A stretch of 54,790 nt of DNA from Candidatus Moraniibacteriota bacterium (GCA_018499985.2 JAHBAT020000004.1:1-54790), one strand, 5' to 3'. Counted from the first letter of the stretch, positions 1 to 10,337 are shown. Made by a program: numbers and translations. The notes: a model not told the origin generated them from the sequence alone.

Positions 1-2
1 CA

Positions 3-3000
3 GTGACCAATACCATGCTTTCAGGTTCTATTGCTTCATCAAAATTGGTAGGCACTGATATTGCTACAGTAGGCACTATCACAACTGGTACTTGGAATGG
101 AAATATCGTTGCTGCTCAATACGGAGGGACTGGTATCAATACATCAGCTTCCACTGGTGTACCATCTGTCTCATCTGGTACCTGGAGTGTAAATGCAAGT
201 TTGGCAGCTACTCTCGGAGGAACAGCTCAGACTACCTATGCTACCGGAGACATCCTCTATGCATCTGCCTCGAATACTCTCTCCAAGCTTGCTATAGGTA
301 CAGATGGATTCTGTCTTAAGGTGGCTACAGATGTCCCAGCTTGGGCTACCTGTGGTGGTGGAGGAAGCACGCTTCAGGGTGCCTATGATACAGATACCAA
401 TGGTAGCGATACTTTGATTACACTTTCAGCTAATGATGATGGCCTTGTATTCTCAAATCCTACTTCGTCAGGGACAGATAGTGCTTTCTTGCTTCAGCTT
501 AATCAGCAAAATACCACTGCTACTGTAGTTGCGCTAGATATTATTCAATCATCAAATGCTGCCAATGGGGCCAATATCACCGCTAACTCTATAGATACCG
601 AGACAGGTCTTTCTGTCACAGCCAATGGACTTACTTCTGGAAAGGTGCTTGCAATTAGCTCTTCATCAACGGCTCAGACAGGAAATGTAGCTGAATTTAC
701 TCAGTCTGGTTCGAATGCCTCTAATACTGGAAGTGTATTGAAAGTATCAAATACAGGTACAGCTAGTGCCAATACTGCTCTCTATGTCGATCATCGCGCG
801 ACAGGTACTGGCAATCTCGCACTTCGTGTGGATGATGAAGCAAGCGACACAACGCCTTTTATCATCGATGGCGAAGGAAGAGTAGGAATTGGTACGAGCA
901 GTATTAGTGATAGCGCTAGTACGGAACGACTTCTTCAGGTAGGATCAGAAACAAATCGTGGAAATTCAGTGACATATGGTGAAGTGGTAACTAAAGGGCT
1001 TCAGGATATTAGCGCCCTTACAGATATTAAAGATGTGTATGTTTATGATACGACCGCTGATAGTGATGGGGGGCGTTGGATTGATTGGGCAACTACAGAA
1101 AGCCTCTCTTGGTATACAGAGGCTCTCGACGATGGACCAAACGATCCATGTAATATAGCGACAGATGATCGTTGTTATAAAGCTTCTTTTCCGCGTAAAG
1201 CTATTCTGGTAGTCACAGGTGATGCACTCTATATTTTTGACGCTCAGGATAATAGAATGTGGATGAAGTTTAGTCAAAATGCCTCTGGCTATGCTCTGGG
1301 AGTTGATACTAACAATGATCCGTCGAGCGTGACCGCTCTCAATGGAGTTATTTATGTTGGTACTAATGGTACAGCAGCAGGAGGCCTCTATGCGATTGAC
1401 TTTACCCAAGATCGCATGTGGAATTATGATACGACGGATCGTTCTGGAGCTGACTTAGGAATCGGTAGTCGTAATAGTGCTATCACGTACAATAGTGACA
1501 ATAATACTAACTTTGATCTTGGAACAGTAGGTACGGTAGCTGATTGGGGACGTATTAATGATGTGTCTGCAGCAGTAATCACGAATAGTACTACACAGAT
1601 CACTACAGCTATTACTCCGCGCAACGGAACAGCAATGGTGGCCTTGGCTACTGATTCGGGTCTAACTCTTATAAATTTAGTTGATCAAAAATTACTACAA
1701 TATTCAGATGCGACAGATAATGACTATAATAGCGTTGTGATTACGAGAACAGCAAAGCTTTATGGACTCAATGAAGCATTAGGACAGGCTGAAATGTGGT
1801 CTGATGTAGATGACGACAAGGCAAGTGAAGTGGCCGGAACACCGAGTAAGATACTAGATGAGCTTTCAACACCACCTTTGACTAAGAGTGCACCCACAGT
1901 GATAGCTGGTGCCCCTGATGCTCTAGAGGTAGTGGAAAGAGGTTCTTTGGCAGATGGAGGAGTATTAGCTACAGCTGCCATTGCTAGCTCTTCTGACCTT
2001 CTCTATATAGGAACAAATCAAGGTCTCTCCGAAGTCCATCTTCAGCAGACGGCAGCAACGACATGGAATGGTTGGTCTAAATTGACTGATACTACTCATC
2101 AGACACCACTTATACCAGCTACAGCTAAGGCAGCAATTCTTTTTGATGATGCCTCAGGCAATGTGACTGACTCTATCAAGACAAATATTCTTGAACCAAA
2201 AGGAACACCGACCTATGGAGTAAATGGTGTACGCGGGAAGGCGATGAGTTTCAATGGTACCACTCAATACCTTTGTGCTGATGGCGCTACTGATGATGCG
2301 ACCTGTGAAGTCGATGCTGATTTTAACGTAGGAACAACAGGATTTACAGTTTCTGGTTGGTTTAAGCATTCATCTACTGCGCCAGTGACCACCCCAGATG
2401 TTGTATTGGCTCGATGTTTCACTACAGCACCAGCTGCAGCGACAGGATGTTTTTCTTTGTGGATGAATACCACAGGTACTATGACTGTCGGTATGGATGA
2501 TGATGCGACATGGACTATTGGTACGGGTTCAACCTTCGATGCTAATGCGGCTACCACACAGACCTACAATGATAACCAGTGGCACTTCTTCTCATTTTCT
2601 CGAACAAATGCTGGAACTATTGCTCAGTTTACAGTTGATGGTAAGCCAGCCACTATCACTACGACAGCAGCCCCAACACTGACCTTTGATGGTAATCAGA
2701 TTCTTGGGATTGGAACAGATTGTAGTACGGGTGCAGCGTGTGCTACTGGAGGAAATTTCTGGGACGGTTCCTTGGATGATATTACCTGGTCATCTGGTGG
2801 CGCAACGACCACGGATACCATTACTTTGGTACAGGCAAGACGTCTCTATAATGATGCGCGACCAGCAGTAGGCAAGAGAACGGTAACTGTAGCTGATGCA
2901 ACCACTGCGACAGCTTCTACTATTGGCGATTCAGGAGAATCATGGATACCAAATGAGTTTGCTGGAACAATTGTGGAACTTACTGGTGGTACGGGATCTG

Positions 3001-5054
3001 GACAGACGCGCCGAGTGGTTTCTAATACCGCAACTACCATGACTGTTTCACCAGCCTTTACCACAACACCTGATACAACTACTGACTTTGAGGTTGAGCC
3101 AGAGCGTTTGTATGGAGCTTCAAATAGTGTTACCTCAATTGGTATTACAGGCGAGTCTCCAATGGGAGAGGCTAGGATGATGTGCGCCGGTACGAATAGT
3201 GGTACAGATACTGGAGGAGTGACTTGTTTCAATCATCAAGCAGGACCGAATATTGTAGCGGATGTCTTTCATGCAGATGCCGGACAGTTTGACGATAGTA
3301 ATGTAGAGTGGACGGGTACTGATTATGACGACATGCAATCTATCGATGTCTCTGGAAGAGCTATGGTGTTTGGGTCTATGGGACATTTCTACACAGAAAC
3401 ACAGGATGTACGTCTTGGTCAGGGGCTAGATTATCTTGCTAATCAGATTTTCAATGTTCAAAATGCTGTGAAAAACCTTGGTATGCAGACATTGGCAGGT
3501 AGCAGTAGTTTAGAAGTGGGCTTAACTGGGGGATCAGACCTTGCAGAGCGCTACTACTCCAATGAATCTCTTGAGGCAGGTGAGGTAGTCTCGCTAGACA
3601 ACTCCCTTGGTGCTGGAGTGAAAAAATCTATGAGTGCCTACCAGAAAGATGTGATTGGTATTGTGGCTACGAGTCCAGGTATTGTCTTGGGTCAGGAACA
3701 GGAAAACGCTTACCCTATAGCCTTAGCTGGCCGTGTGCCAGTCAAGGTGACCAATGAAAATGGACCTATTTACACTGGAGACAGAATCACAGCTTCATCA
3801 CGACCAGGTTATGCTATGCGAGCAGTGCAGGCAGGTAGAGTTTTGGGTACGACACTCTCTGATACAACTGATTGGGTGGTATGTGAAGGTGAAGATCCAA
3901 CAAGTCCAGAAGCAATTCTCTGTGCCACAGCCTTTGTTTTTGTGAATCTTTCAGATTATTATGGTATGCCAGTAGAGCTGGCTATGGCAGAGAGGGATAC
4001 TACTCTTGGAGCGGATGGTCTTAGTGGCACTACCAGTATCGATAGCAGTGAGCAAGGACTTGGATCAGATACAGCGAGTATCCGCCTTGCGACTAGTATG
4101 CCGACCAAGCAAGAAAATATCTTGAGTTTCCTCAAGGAACTTCGTGATGCTCAAACTGGACCAGGGTCTGAAATACTGACTGGTAGAGTGGCGGTATCAG
4201 GAGAGGTGATTACCCCGACCCTCTATGCAGATACCATTTTTGCTAAGAGCATCAAGGCTGATTCTATAGAAGGCCTCGAGATATTTACGAATCAACTTGG
4301 AAGTCTCGACGCTAAGTATCAAGAACTCTCACAGTCTGTCACTGTCGCTGGGGAAGGAGATGCTACGGATCTTAAAATGCTCACTCTGGATTCTGCTGAG
4401 GTCAAACTCGCACTCAATGTGCTTGGTACACTGACCGCCCGTGGAGGCATAACAGTGGGCGGAGATGCAGAATTTAATGGAGATACGGTCTTCAATAAAC
4501 TAGCAACATTCTTTGGTATCACGACCTTTAAGGAGAGTGTGTTATTTGAGAAAACTCCAACATTCAGTAAGGACACTGCGGGCTTTGCGGTTATCAAGGA
4601 GGGACAGCGTACTGTAACAATCAACTTTGAAGATACGTATGCCAAGCAGCCTATTGTATCAGTGACACCTACCAATGAGCGAAGCGTGTTACTAGATGAT
4701 GAGGATGTTTCCTCTGAAGTAAAGGCAGATATCAAGGCCGTGGAAGCGGATTTCCGAGAGGCCTTCTTTGCCGATGATGTGAAATACTTGGTGACCAATA
4801 AGAGTCAGAAAGGCTTCACTATTGTCTTAAATAAGCCAGCTACCAGAGAACTCACATTTAGCTGGGTAGCTCTTTCTGTCAGTAACGGAAACACTTTTTA
4901 TTCTGAAGAGAAACCAGAACAAGTAACAGAGGATGCCAAAGAAGAGGATGATGTAGAAGTGGTGCAGGATGAAACCGATGGTGATATAAATCCAGAGCCA
5001 CCGAGTCCAGAACCATCAGGAGAGGTGAGTGTCACAGAAACGAGTGCGCCTTAA
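3..5054 (+). CDS. Giant surface/adhesin-like protein with N-terminal tail-fibre-like segments and a LamG-like region; probably continues upstream of the window
   Basis: 1683-aa ORF; 'TITTGTWNGNIV..GGTG' segments; 'GVNGVRGKAMSFNGTTQYL...FTVSGWFKHSS...WHFFSFSR' LamG/ConA-like pattern; acidic Pro-rich C-terminus. ORF opens at the window edge. Confidence 0.7.
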   Translation: MTNTMLSGSIASSKLVGTDIATVGTITTGTWNGNIVAAQYGGTGINTSASTGVPSVSSGTWSVNASLAATLGGTAQTTYATGDILYASASNTLSKLAIGTDGFCLKVATDVPAWATCGGGGSTLQGAYDTDTNGSDTLITLSANDDGLVFSNPTSSGTDSAFLLQLNQQNTTATVVALDIIQSSNAANGANITANSIDTETGLSVTANGLTSGKVLAISSSSTAQTGNVAEFTQSGSNASNTGSVLKVSNTGTASANTALYVDHRATGTGNLALRVDDEASDTTPFIIDGEGRVGIGTSSISDSASTERLLQVGSETNRGNSVTYGEVVTKGLQDISALTDIKDVYVYDTTADSDGGRWIDWATTESLSWYTEALDDGPNDPCNIATDDRCYKASFPRKAILVVTGDALYIFDAQDNRMWMKFSQNASGYALGVDTNNDPSSVTALNGVIYVGTNGTAAGGLYAIDFTQDRMWNYDTTDRSGADLGIGSRNSAITYNSDNNTNFDLGTVGTVADWGRINDVSAAVITNSTTQITTAITPRNGTAMVALATDSGLTLINLVDQKLLQYSDATDNDYNSVVITRTAKLYGLNEALGQAEMWSDVDDDKASEVAGTPSKILDELSTPPLTKSAPTVIAGAPDALEVVERGSLADGGVLATAAIASSSDLLYIGTNQGLSEVHLQQTAATTWNGWSKLTDTTHQTPLIPATAKAAILFDDASGNVTDSIKTNILEPKGTPTYGVNGVRGKAMSFNGTTQYLCADGATDDATCEVDADFNVGTTGFTVSGWFKHSSTAPVTTPDVVLARCFTTAPAAATGCFSLWMNTTGTMTVGMDDDATWTIGTGSTFDANAATTQTYNDNQWHFFSFSRTNAGTIAQFTVDGKPATITTTAAPTLTFDGNQILGIGTDCSTGAACATGGNFWDGSLDDITWSSGGATTTDTITLVQARRLYNDARPAVGKRTVTVADATTATASTIGDSGESWIPNEFAGTIVELTGGTGSGQTRRVVSNTATTMTVSPAFTTTPDTTTDFEVEPERLYGASNSVTSIGITGESPMGEARMMCAGTNSGTDTGGVTCFNHQAGPNIVADVFHADAGQFDDSNVEWTGTDYDDMQSIDVSGRAMVFGSMGHFYTETQDVRLGQGLDYLANQIFNVQNAVKNLGMQTLAGSSSLEVGLTGGSDLAERYYSNESLEAGEVVSLDNSLGAGVKKSMSAYQKDVIGIVATSPGIVLGQEQENAYPIALAGRVPVKVTNENGPIYTGDRITASSRPGYAMRAVQAGRVLGTTLSDTTDWVVCEGEDPTSPEAILCATAFVFVNLSDYYGMPVELAMAERDTTLGADGLSGTTSIDSSEQGLGSDTASIRLATSMPTKQENILSFLKELRDAQTGPGSEILTGRVAVSGEVITPTLYADTIFAKSIKADSIEGLEIFTNQLGSLDAKYQELSQSVTVAGEGDATDLKMLTLDSAEVKLALNVLGTLTARGGITVGGDAEFNGDTVFNKLATFFGITTFKESVLFEKTPTFSKDTAGFAVIKEGQRTVTINFEDTYAKQPIVSVTPTNERSVLLDDEDVSSEVKADIKAVEADFREAFFADDVKYLVTNKSQKGFTIVLNKPATRELTFSWVALSVSNGNTFYSEEKPEQVTEDAKEEDDVEVVQDETDGDINPEPPSPEPSGEVSVTETSAP

Positions 5055-5117
5055 GTAAAAAAGTGAAAAAAAAGACAAAATAGAGTATACTAGAAGAAAA
5101 GTATACTCTGTTTTTAT

Positions 5118-5963
5118 ATGGCTCAAACAACAAGAACTCGTACACCAAGGGCTCGTGCTACTACTAAAGAAGTAGTAATAGAAGAAGCTCCGTTAGTAAC
5201 ACATCGAGAAAAAAGAAAATTTTCCATACATCCGAGTACTCTGGTGCTCCTGATGCTTCTCGTGATTGCTATAGGAGCGGCAGGGTATTTCTACTATCAA
5301 TCTAAGCATGCCGCACAAATAGCTGACAGCAAGGAGATAGAAGAACTTACTAAAACTATTGGTCAGTTTGTAGAGCTTCCAGCAGATGAAACGCCGACTT
5401 TGGCTACTGTGACCGATAGAGAAAAGCTTGCTGATCAAACGTTTTTCCTTAAGGCAGAAAATGGTGATAAGGTGCTTATCTATAGTAATAGCGGTAAAGC
5501 TATTTTGTATCGACCAAGTACGAAAAAAATAGTAGACATGACCTCTGTGAATATCAATCAGCCGACACCTAATGCTGAACCAGCTCCACAAAACACGCTA
5601 GAACCTACATCAACTGAAGTGAGTGAAAATCCTGGCGAAACAAAGGTAACGGTAGCTCTCTATAATGGTGGCACAAAAATAGGAGTAACTGATGTAGCTG
5701 AGAAACAAATCAATACTGGTCTTCCTGAGGCTCAAGTAACGCTTAAGGAAAAAGCTATAAAAAGTGACTATGTCGGCACAGTAGTGGTAGATATAAGTGG
5801 AAGTAATCAAGATAAAGCAAGTGCACTGGCGACACTTCTTGGAGCTAAGGTAGGAAGTTTGCCAGCTGGAGAGGCGACGCCACAGGCAGATATAGCAGTC
5901 ATAATAGGAAATTCTGAAGCGCCTGTGCCAGCGCCGACTTCTGAAGAAAAGAAGAAAAACTAA
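5118..5963 (+). CDS. Single-TM protein with LytR_C-like C-terminal domain
   Basis: TM 'STLVLLMLLVIAIGAAGYFYY'; C-terminal 'TKVTVALYNGGTKIGVTDVAEKQI...ADIAVIIG' resembles LytR_C. Confidence 0.65.
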   Translation: MAQTTRTRTPRARATTKEVVIEEAPLVTHREKRKFSIHPSTLVLLMLLVIAIGAAGYFYYQSKHAAQIADSKEIEELTKTIGQFVELPADETPTLATVTDREKLADQTFFLKAENGDKVLIYSNSGKAILYRPSTKKIVDMTSVNINQPTPNAEPAPQNTLEPTSTEVSENPGETKVTVALYNGGTKIGVTDVAEKQINTGLPEAQVTLKEKAIKSDYVGTVVVDISGSNQDKASALATLLGAKVGSLPAGEATPQADIAVIIGNSEAPVPAPTSEEKKKN

Positions 5964-5973
5964 AGGCAGTTCT

Positions 5974-6006
5974 AAAAACCCTCTACTATTCAGTAGAGGG
6001 TTTTTC
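5974..6006. terminator. Bidirectional intrinsic terminator between convergent genes
   Basis: aaaaaccctctac-tattca-gtagagggttttt. Confidence 0.9.
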
Positions 6007-6007
6007 T

Positions 6008-6325
6008 TTAGTCGAGGCCAAGTTGGACTTTGGCTTCTAGGGTCATTTTGTCTGGAGTCCAGGGTGGATCAAAAGAGAGTTCTATTTCCACTTCTTCGAT
6101 TTCTTTAATTTCCATTACTTTATCCTCAATTTCTTTTTGGATCTGTCCAAAAAGAGGGCAGCCAATGGTAGTAAGAGTCATGAGAATTTTACAGATACCA
6201 TCTGGAGTGACAAAGATTTCGTAAATAAGGCCAAGTGCTACGATAGAGACACCAAGTTCTGGATCAAGGACGAGATCAAGTTTGGTCCGTACCTGGTCTT
6301 CAAGTGAATGAGATATTTCTGACAT
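6008..6325 (-). CDS. sufT: SufT-like DUF59/MIP18 family Fe-S maturation protein
   Basis: 'VLDPELGVSIVALGLIYEI...MTLTTIGCPLFGQIQKEIEDKV'; end of suf operon. Confidence 0.85.
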   Translation of the reverse strand: MSEISHSLEDQVRTKLDLVLDPELGVSIVALGLIYEIFVTPDGICKILMTLTTIGCPLFGQIQKEIEDKVMEIKEIEEVEIELSFDPPWTPDKMTLEAKVQLGLD

Positions 6326-6327
6326 GA

Positions 6328-6597
6328 TTATGCTGGGAAAATAACGTTACCCTCAGCGTCTTTGATGATGATGGCAGCGACTGGACAAGAACGAGCAGCA
6401 TTGAGAATAGTTTCTTGATCATCCTGATCTACAGTAGCTAGAATAGCTGCCTTGGCATCATCATCGAGTGCAAAGGTATTGGGAGCCATAGCGGTACAAG
6501 GAGCAGCGCCAATACAAACCCCGTGATTTACTTCCAAGGTCCAGCCGTTATTGAGGGTCACAGGACCAGCAGGTTTCATAGTATCTTTCCATTCCAT
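6328..6597 (-). CDS. Ferredoxin, single cluster
   Basis: 'CIGAAPCTAMAPNTFALDDDAKA...AARSCPVAAIII'; suf operon context. Confidence 0.85.
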   Translation of the reverse strand: MEWKDTMKPAGPVTLNNGWTLEVNHGVCIGAAPCTAMAPNTFALDDDAKAAILATVDQDDQETILNAARSCPVAAIIIKDAEGNVIFPA

Positions 6598-6616
6598 ACA
6601 TTTTTGAACTTATTTA

Positions 6617-6988
6617 TTATGATTCTATTTTAGCACAAAGAGCCTTTTTGAGGGTTTCTAGTGAAAGAAGGGCACACTTCATGCGACCAGGGGAAATAGC
6701 AAGACCAGTAAGGCTAAGTACGTCCGAAGGCTCTTTTTGGCAAGCATCGGTCATCTTGGTGCCAATGAGTGTATCGTACAAGAGAGAGGCAGAAGCAAGT
6801 GAAATAGCACAACCTTCACCTTCAAATCCAAGGTCTTTGATTGTGCCGTCTTCAATAAGAAGGGTGATGGCGAGCTTGTCGCCACAGGTAGGATTGAGCG
6901 CCTCTGACTGATGGGTGGATTCTTTGAGGAATCCAAAGTGGCGAGGATTGTGGTAGTGGTCTAGGATGTGATCTTGATAGAGGTTCAT
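6617..6988 (-). CDS. sufU: SufU/IscU-like Fe-S scaffold
   Basis: 'ILDHYHNPRHFG...NPTCGDK...GEGCAISLASASLL...MKCALL'. Confidence 0.92.
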   Translation of the reverse strand: MNLYQDHILDHYHNPRHFGFLKESTHQSEALNPTCGDKLAITLLIEDGTIKDLGFEGEGCAISLASASLLYDTLIGTKMTDACQKEPSDVLSLTGLAISPGRMKCALLSLETLKKALCAKIES

Positions 6989-6989
6989 A

Positions 6990-8198
6990 TTATTTTTTGA
7001 GAAGATCTACTATCTCAATAAGCGCTGTAATAAGAATGTCGATATCTTCTTTGGAATTGTAGAGGCCGAAAGAAAGGCGGGTGGTAGCACTATAGCCATG
7101 ATTACGATGCCAAGGTTTAGCACAGTGCTCACCAGCTCGCACACAAATACCCTTTTCACCAAGTAAGGTGGCAATATCATGCGGATGGATGCCGGTAAAG
7201 ACAAAGCTTAAAATACCAGCTCTGCGAGTATAGTCTTTACCGCCAATGATAGTTATTAAATTACCAAAAGTATCAGTGAGTCTCTCCTCAGCATATTTTT
7301 GGAGTTTTTGATCATGGCGCTGGAGGGATTCATAGCCGATGCGCTTGATAAAATCGATAGCAGCGCCAAGAGCAAAGATGCCGCTGATATTTTGAGTACC
7401 AGCCTCATATCGATCAGGGGACTCTTTGTAGGTAGTTTCCTTGCTGCAAGCATCAAGTACCATGCCGCCACCATATATACGTGGCTTAAGAATACGGAGA
7501 AAGTTGTGTTTGCCGTAGAGAATTCCTACTCCAGTAGGGCCGTAGAGCTTGTGCCCAGAAAAGGTTACAAAGTCGGCATCCCACTTGCGAACGTCGATAG
7601 CTTTATGAGCAATATATTGAGCAGCATCTACGACTATGACAGCGTGAGGGACAATTTCTCGAATAGCCTCAATCAATCGCGGTGCATCTTGCATGACACC
7701 AGTGACATTGGAAAGGGCACTTATGGCTACAATAGCAGTGTTGTCTGTAAGAGTTTGAATAAGTTCTGATTCTGAAATAATGCCGGTATCGGTACTTTTG
7801 AGGACTTTAAATTCTGCTTTTTTTCTTTTAGCGAGTTCTTTCCAGGGGAGGTAGTTGGCATGATGCTCAAAATCAGTGACTACGATAGCATCATCGGCCG
7901 TGAGAGACTCTTCAAGCATCAAGGCAAGCATATTGAGACCAGCAGTAGTGCCACTTGTAAAAATAATTTCCTCTGGAAGAGCGTTGATGAAAGAGGCTGT
8001 GAGTTTGCGGATAATATCTGCGTGAGCGCTTGTTTGTTCGGCAAGCGGATAGAGTCCACGAGAAAGATTAGTGCTTGCCAGTGTCAGGTACTCTACCTCA
8101 GCATCTACAACCGTTTGTGGTTTAAGGGCTGTGGCAGCGCTATCAAAATAGACAAGTTCTGGGTAATGAGTAAAAAAGGGAAAGAGTTCTTTATGCAT
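6990..8198 (-). CDS. sufS: Cysteine desulfurase SufS
   Basis: 'VYFDSAATALKPQ', 'TSGTTAGLN', 'FSGHKLYGPTGVGILYG', 'CVRAGEHCAKPWH'. Confidence 0.96.
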   Translation of the reverse strand: MHKELFPFFTHYPELVYFDSAATALKPQTVVDAEVEYLTLASTNLSRGLYPLAEQTSAHADIIRKLTASFINALPEEIIFTSGTTAGLNMLALMLEESLTADDAIVVTDFEHHANYLPWKELAKRKKAEFKVLKSTDTGIISESELIQTLTDNTAIVAISALSNVTGVMQDAPRLIEAIREIVPHAVIVVDAAQYIAHKAIDVRKWDADFVTFSGHKLYGPTGVGILYGKHNFLRILKPRIYGGGMVLDACSKETTYKESPDRYEAGTQNISGIFALGAAIDFIKRIGYESLQRHDQKLQKYAEERLTDTFGNLITIIGGKDYTRRAGILSFVFTGIHPHDIATLLGEKGICVRAGEHCAKPWHRNHGYSATTRLSFGLYNSKEDIDILITALIEIVDLLKK

Positions 8199-8814
8199 AG
8201 AGTTTGTGTATTTGTTCGGCTGTATTTTGACGGACTTCTTTTAGTGTATCTTCTGAAATACCTTGGTCAAGAATACTCTCAAAAGATGACTCTATGAAGC
8301 CATCAATAAGAATACGAGAGGATTGTTCTCTGGTGAGGCCACGGGACTCTAGATAGTAAAGAGAGTCCTGATTAAAGGGAGTGGCACTTGCCTTGTGGTG
8401 ACAGATAACATCACGAGGGAGGATTTCAAGGCTAGGAATACTGGTGTGACGAGCATCTCCAGAAAGAAGAAGTGCACGACTTTCTTGGGTGGCACTGCTT
8501 TGATTTCCACTGTGATCTATATGGATAAGTCCACGATAGTGCGATTCAGCTTCACCGCTAAGGACACTTCGAAATACTACTTCTGAAGTAGTGTGGCGAG
8601 CAGTGTGTTTCTGGATAATAGAAAGCTCTTGAGAAGTATTTTTACCTATAGCAAATGCAAAGATGTGTGCTTCTGCGTGATCACCTAGGAGCTCGAAGGT
8701 AATTTCACCGCTACGATTGAGCAAGAAAAAAATACACTGCTCATTTTCTTTGAGAGTATAAGTAGTTACTTCTTCGTTTGTAATATCTTTGAAAGTCATA
8801 ATTAGTAATGTCAA
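8191..8814 (-). CDS. sufD: Short SufD-like protein
   Basis: SufB/D C-terminal core ('SHYRGLIHIDHSGNQSSATQESRALLLSGDARHTSIPSLEI'); 207 aa. Confidence 0.85.
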   Translation of the reverse strand: MTLLIMTFKDITNEEVTTYTLKENEQCIFFLLNRSGEITFELLGDHAEAHIFAFAIGKNTSQELSIIQKHTARHTTSEVVFRSVLSGEAESHYRGLIHIDHSGNQSSATQESRALLLSGDARHTSIPSLEILPRDVICHHKASATPFNQDSLYYLESRGLTREQSSRILIDGFIESSFESILDQGISEDTLKEVRQNTAEQIHKLYA

Positions 8815-8925
8815 AACTCAAATATCAAATGCCTAATCAAGCCTTAATGATTTAATGTTTTAAACTTTGTCATTTGAATCTGAGTCATTGATTTGTAATT
8901 TGTAAATTTGATTTTGAAATTTACC
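8815..8925. repeat. AT-rich degenerate intergenic repeat-like segment inside suf operon
   Basis: Repeated tcaaat/catttga/tttgtaaattt words between sufD and sufB. Confidence 0.4.
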
Positions 8926-10333
8926 CTATACTTCCTTCCATTTCGAGTTGGATTAATCTATTGAGTTCGATGGAATATTCAAGGGGAATTTCTTTGACAA
9001 TAGGTTCTATAAAGCCGTTTACTAAGAGACTTTCAGCTTCTGATTTGTTGATACCGCGAGACATAAGGTAATAAAGTTTTTCTTCGCCTATTTTTTCTAC
9101 GGTAGCCTCGTGTTCAAAAGAGCTTCTTTTCTCCTGGATACGCATGGTAGGGTAGGTATCTGATCGAGAAGTTTCATCGAGAAGGAGGGCATCGCAAACG
9201 ACAGAAGCCTTGGAGCCGGTAGCACCAGGGGCAATATGTACCATGCCTCGATACGATGAACGGCCACCATCTTTGGCAATAGACTTAGAAACTACTCGTG
9301 AAGTAGTGTTGGGAGCAAGGTGAAACATTTTGGCACCAGCATCTTGATGTTGTGACTTTCCGGCATAAGCAATCGAGAGTACTTCTCCACGGGCGCCTTC
9401 GCCAGTAAGGTATACCGCTGGATATTTCATGGTTACGCCGCTTCCGATATTGCAATCAATCCACTCCATGACGGCGTTTTTTTCAGCTCGGGCACGCTTG
9501 GTGACAAGATTATAAATATTTTTACTCCAGTTTTGGACGGTAGTATAGCGGACACGAGCACCTTCTTTGACAATGATTTCTACTACCGCTGAATGAAGAG
9601 AATTGGTGGTATAGATAGGTGCTGTACAGCCTTCAATATAGTGTACATAACTCCCTTCTTCAGCGATGATAAGCGTACGTTCGAATTGGCCAAAGGCCTC
9701 AGCATTGATACGAAAGTATGCTTGGAGCGGAAGATTGACTTTGACTCCTTTGGGGACATAGACAAATGAGCCGCCAGACCAGACAGCAGAATTGAGAGCA
9801 GCAAACTTGTTATCATGACTCGGGATAAGTTTACCAAAGTGTTCACGTACAAGATCAGGATATTTCTTCACGGCGGTATCCATATCACAAAAAATAACGC
9901 CTAGCTTATCGAGCTCACGATTGACGCTTTCATATACTACCTCTGATTCATATTGAGCCGAGACACCAGCAAGAAACTTTTTCTCTGCTTCTGGTACGCC
10001 GATACGATCATAGGTATCCTTGATTTCTTGAGGAAGATCGTCCCAGCTTTGAGATTGCTTATCAGTAGCTCGGAGGTAATAGGTGATGGCGTCAAAGTCT
10101 ATACCACCGAGGTCGGCTCCCCAATTTGGAAGAGATTTTTCCTCAAAGATTTTGAGTGCTTGGAGGCGAAAATCAAGCATCCACGGCCCTTCCTCTTTGA
10201 TAGCGGAGATTTCTCTAACAACAGCTTCGGTAAGACCAAGGCCTGTTTTGTGCACAGAACGCTCAGGCATAGCAAAGCCAAAGCGATAATCATCGAGCGC
10301 AAGGTCTGGAGTTGATTGAGGTTCTTTTGCCAT
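8921..10333 (-). CDS. sufB: Fe-S assembly scaffold SufB
   Basis: 'FVYVPKGVKVNLPLQAYFRINAEAFGQFERTLIIAEEGSYVHYIEGCTAP'; start taken at MAKEPQS within the longer ORF. Confidence 0.96.
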   Translation of the reverse strand: MAKEPQSTPDLALDDYRFGFAMPERSVHKTGLGLTEAVVREISAIKEEGPWMLDFRLQALKIFEEKSLPNWGADLGGIDFDAITYYLRATDKQSQSWDDLPQEIKDTYDRIGVPEAEKKFLAGVSAQYESEVVYESVNRELDKLGVIFCDMDTAVKKYPDLVREHFGKLIPSHDNKFAALNSAVWSGGSFVYVPKGVKVNLPLQAYFRINAEAFGQFERTLIIAEEGSYVHYIEGCTAPIYTTNSLHSAVVEIIVKEGARVRYTTVQNWSKNIYNLVTKRARAEKNAVMEWIDCNIGSGVTMKYPAVYLTGEGARGEVLSIAYAGKSQHQDAGAKMFHLAPNTTSRVVSKSIAKDGGRSSYRGMVHIAPGATGSKASVVCDALLLDETSRSDTYPTMRIQEKRSSFEHEATVEKIGEEKLYYLMSRGINKSEAESLLVNGFIEPIVKEIPLEYSIELNRLIQLEMEGSIG

Positions 10334-10337
10334 GATG

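Noticed and set aside
966-1409. 147-aa antisense ORF and other long antisense ORFs throughout the window
   Set aside because: They overlap convincing genes on the other strand and show no recognisable motifs; treated as shadow ORFs.
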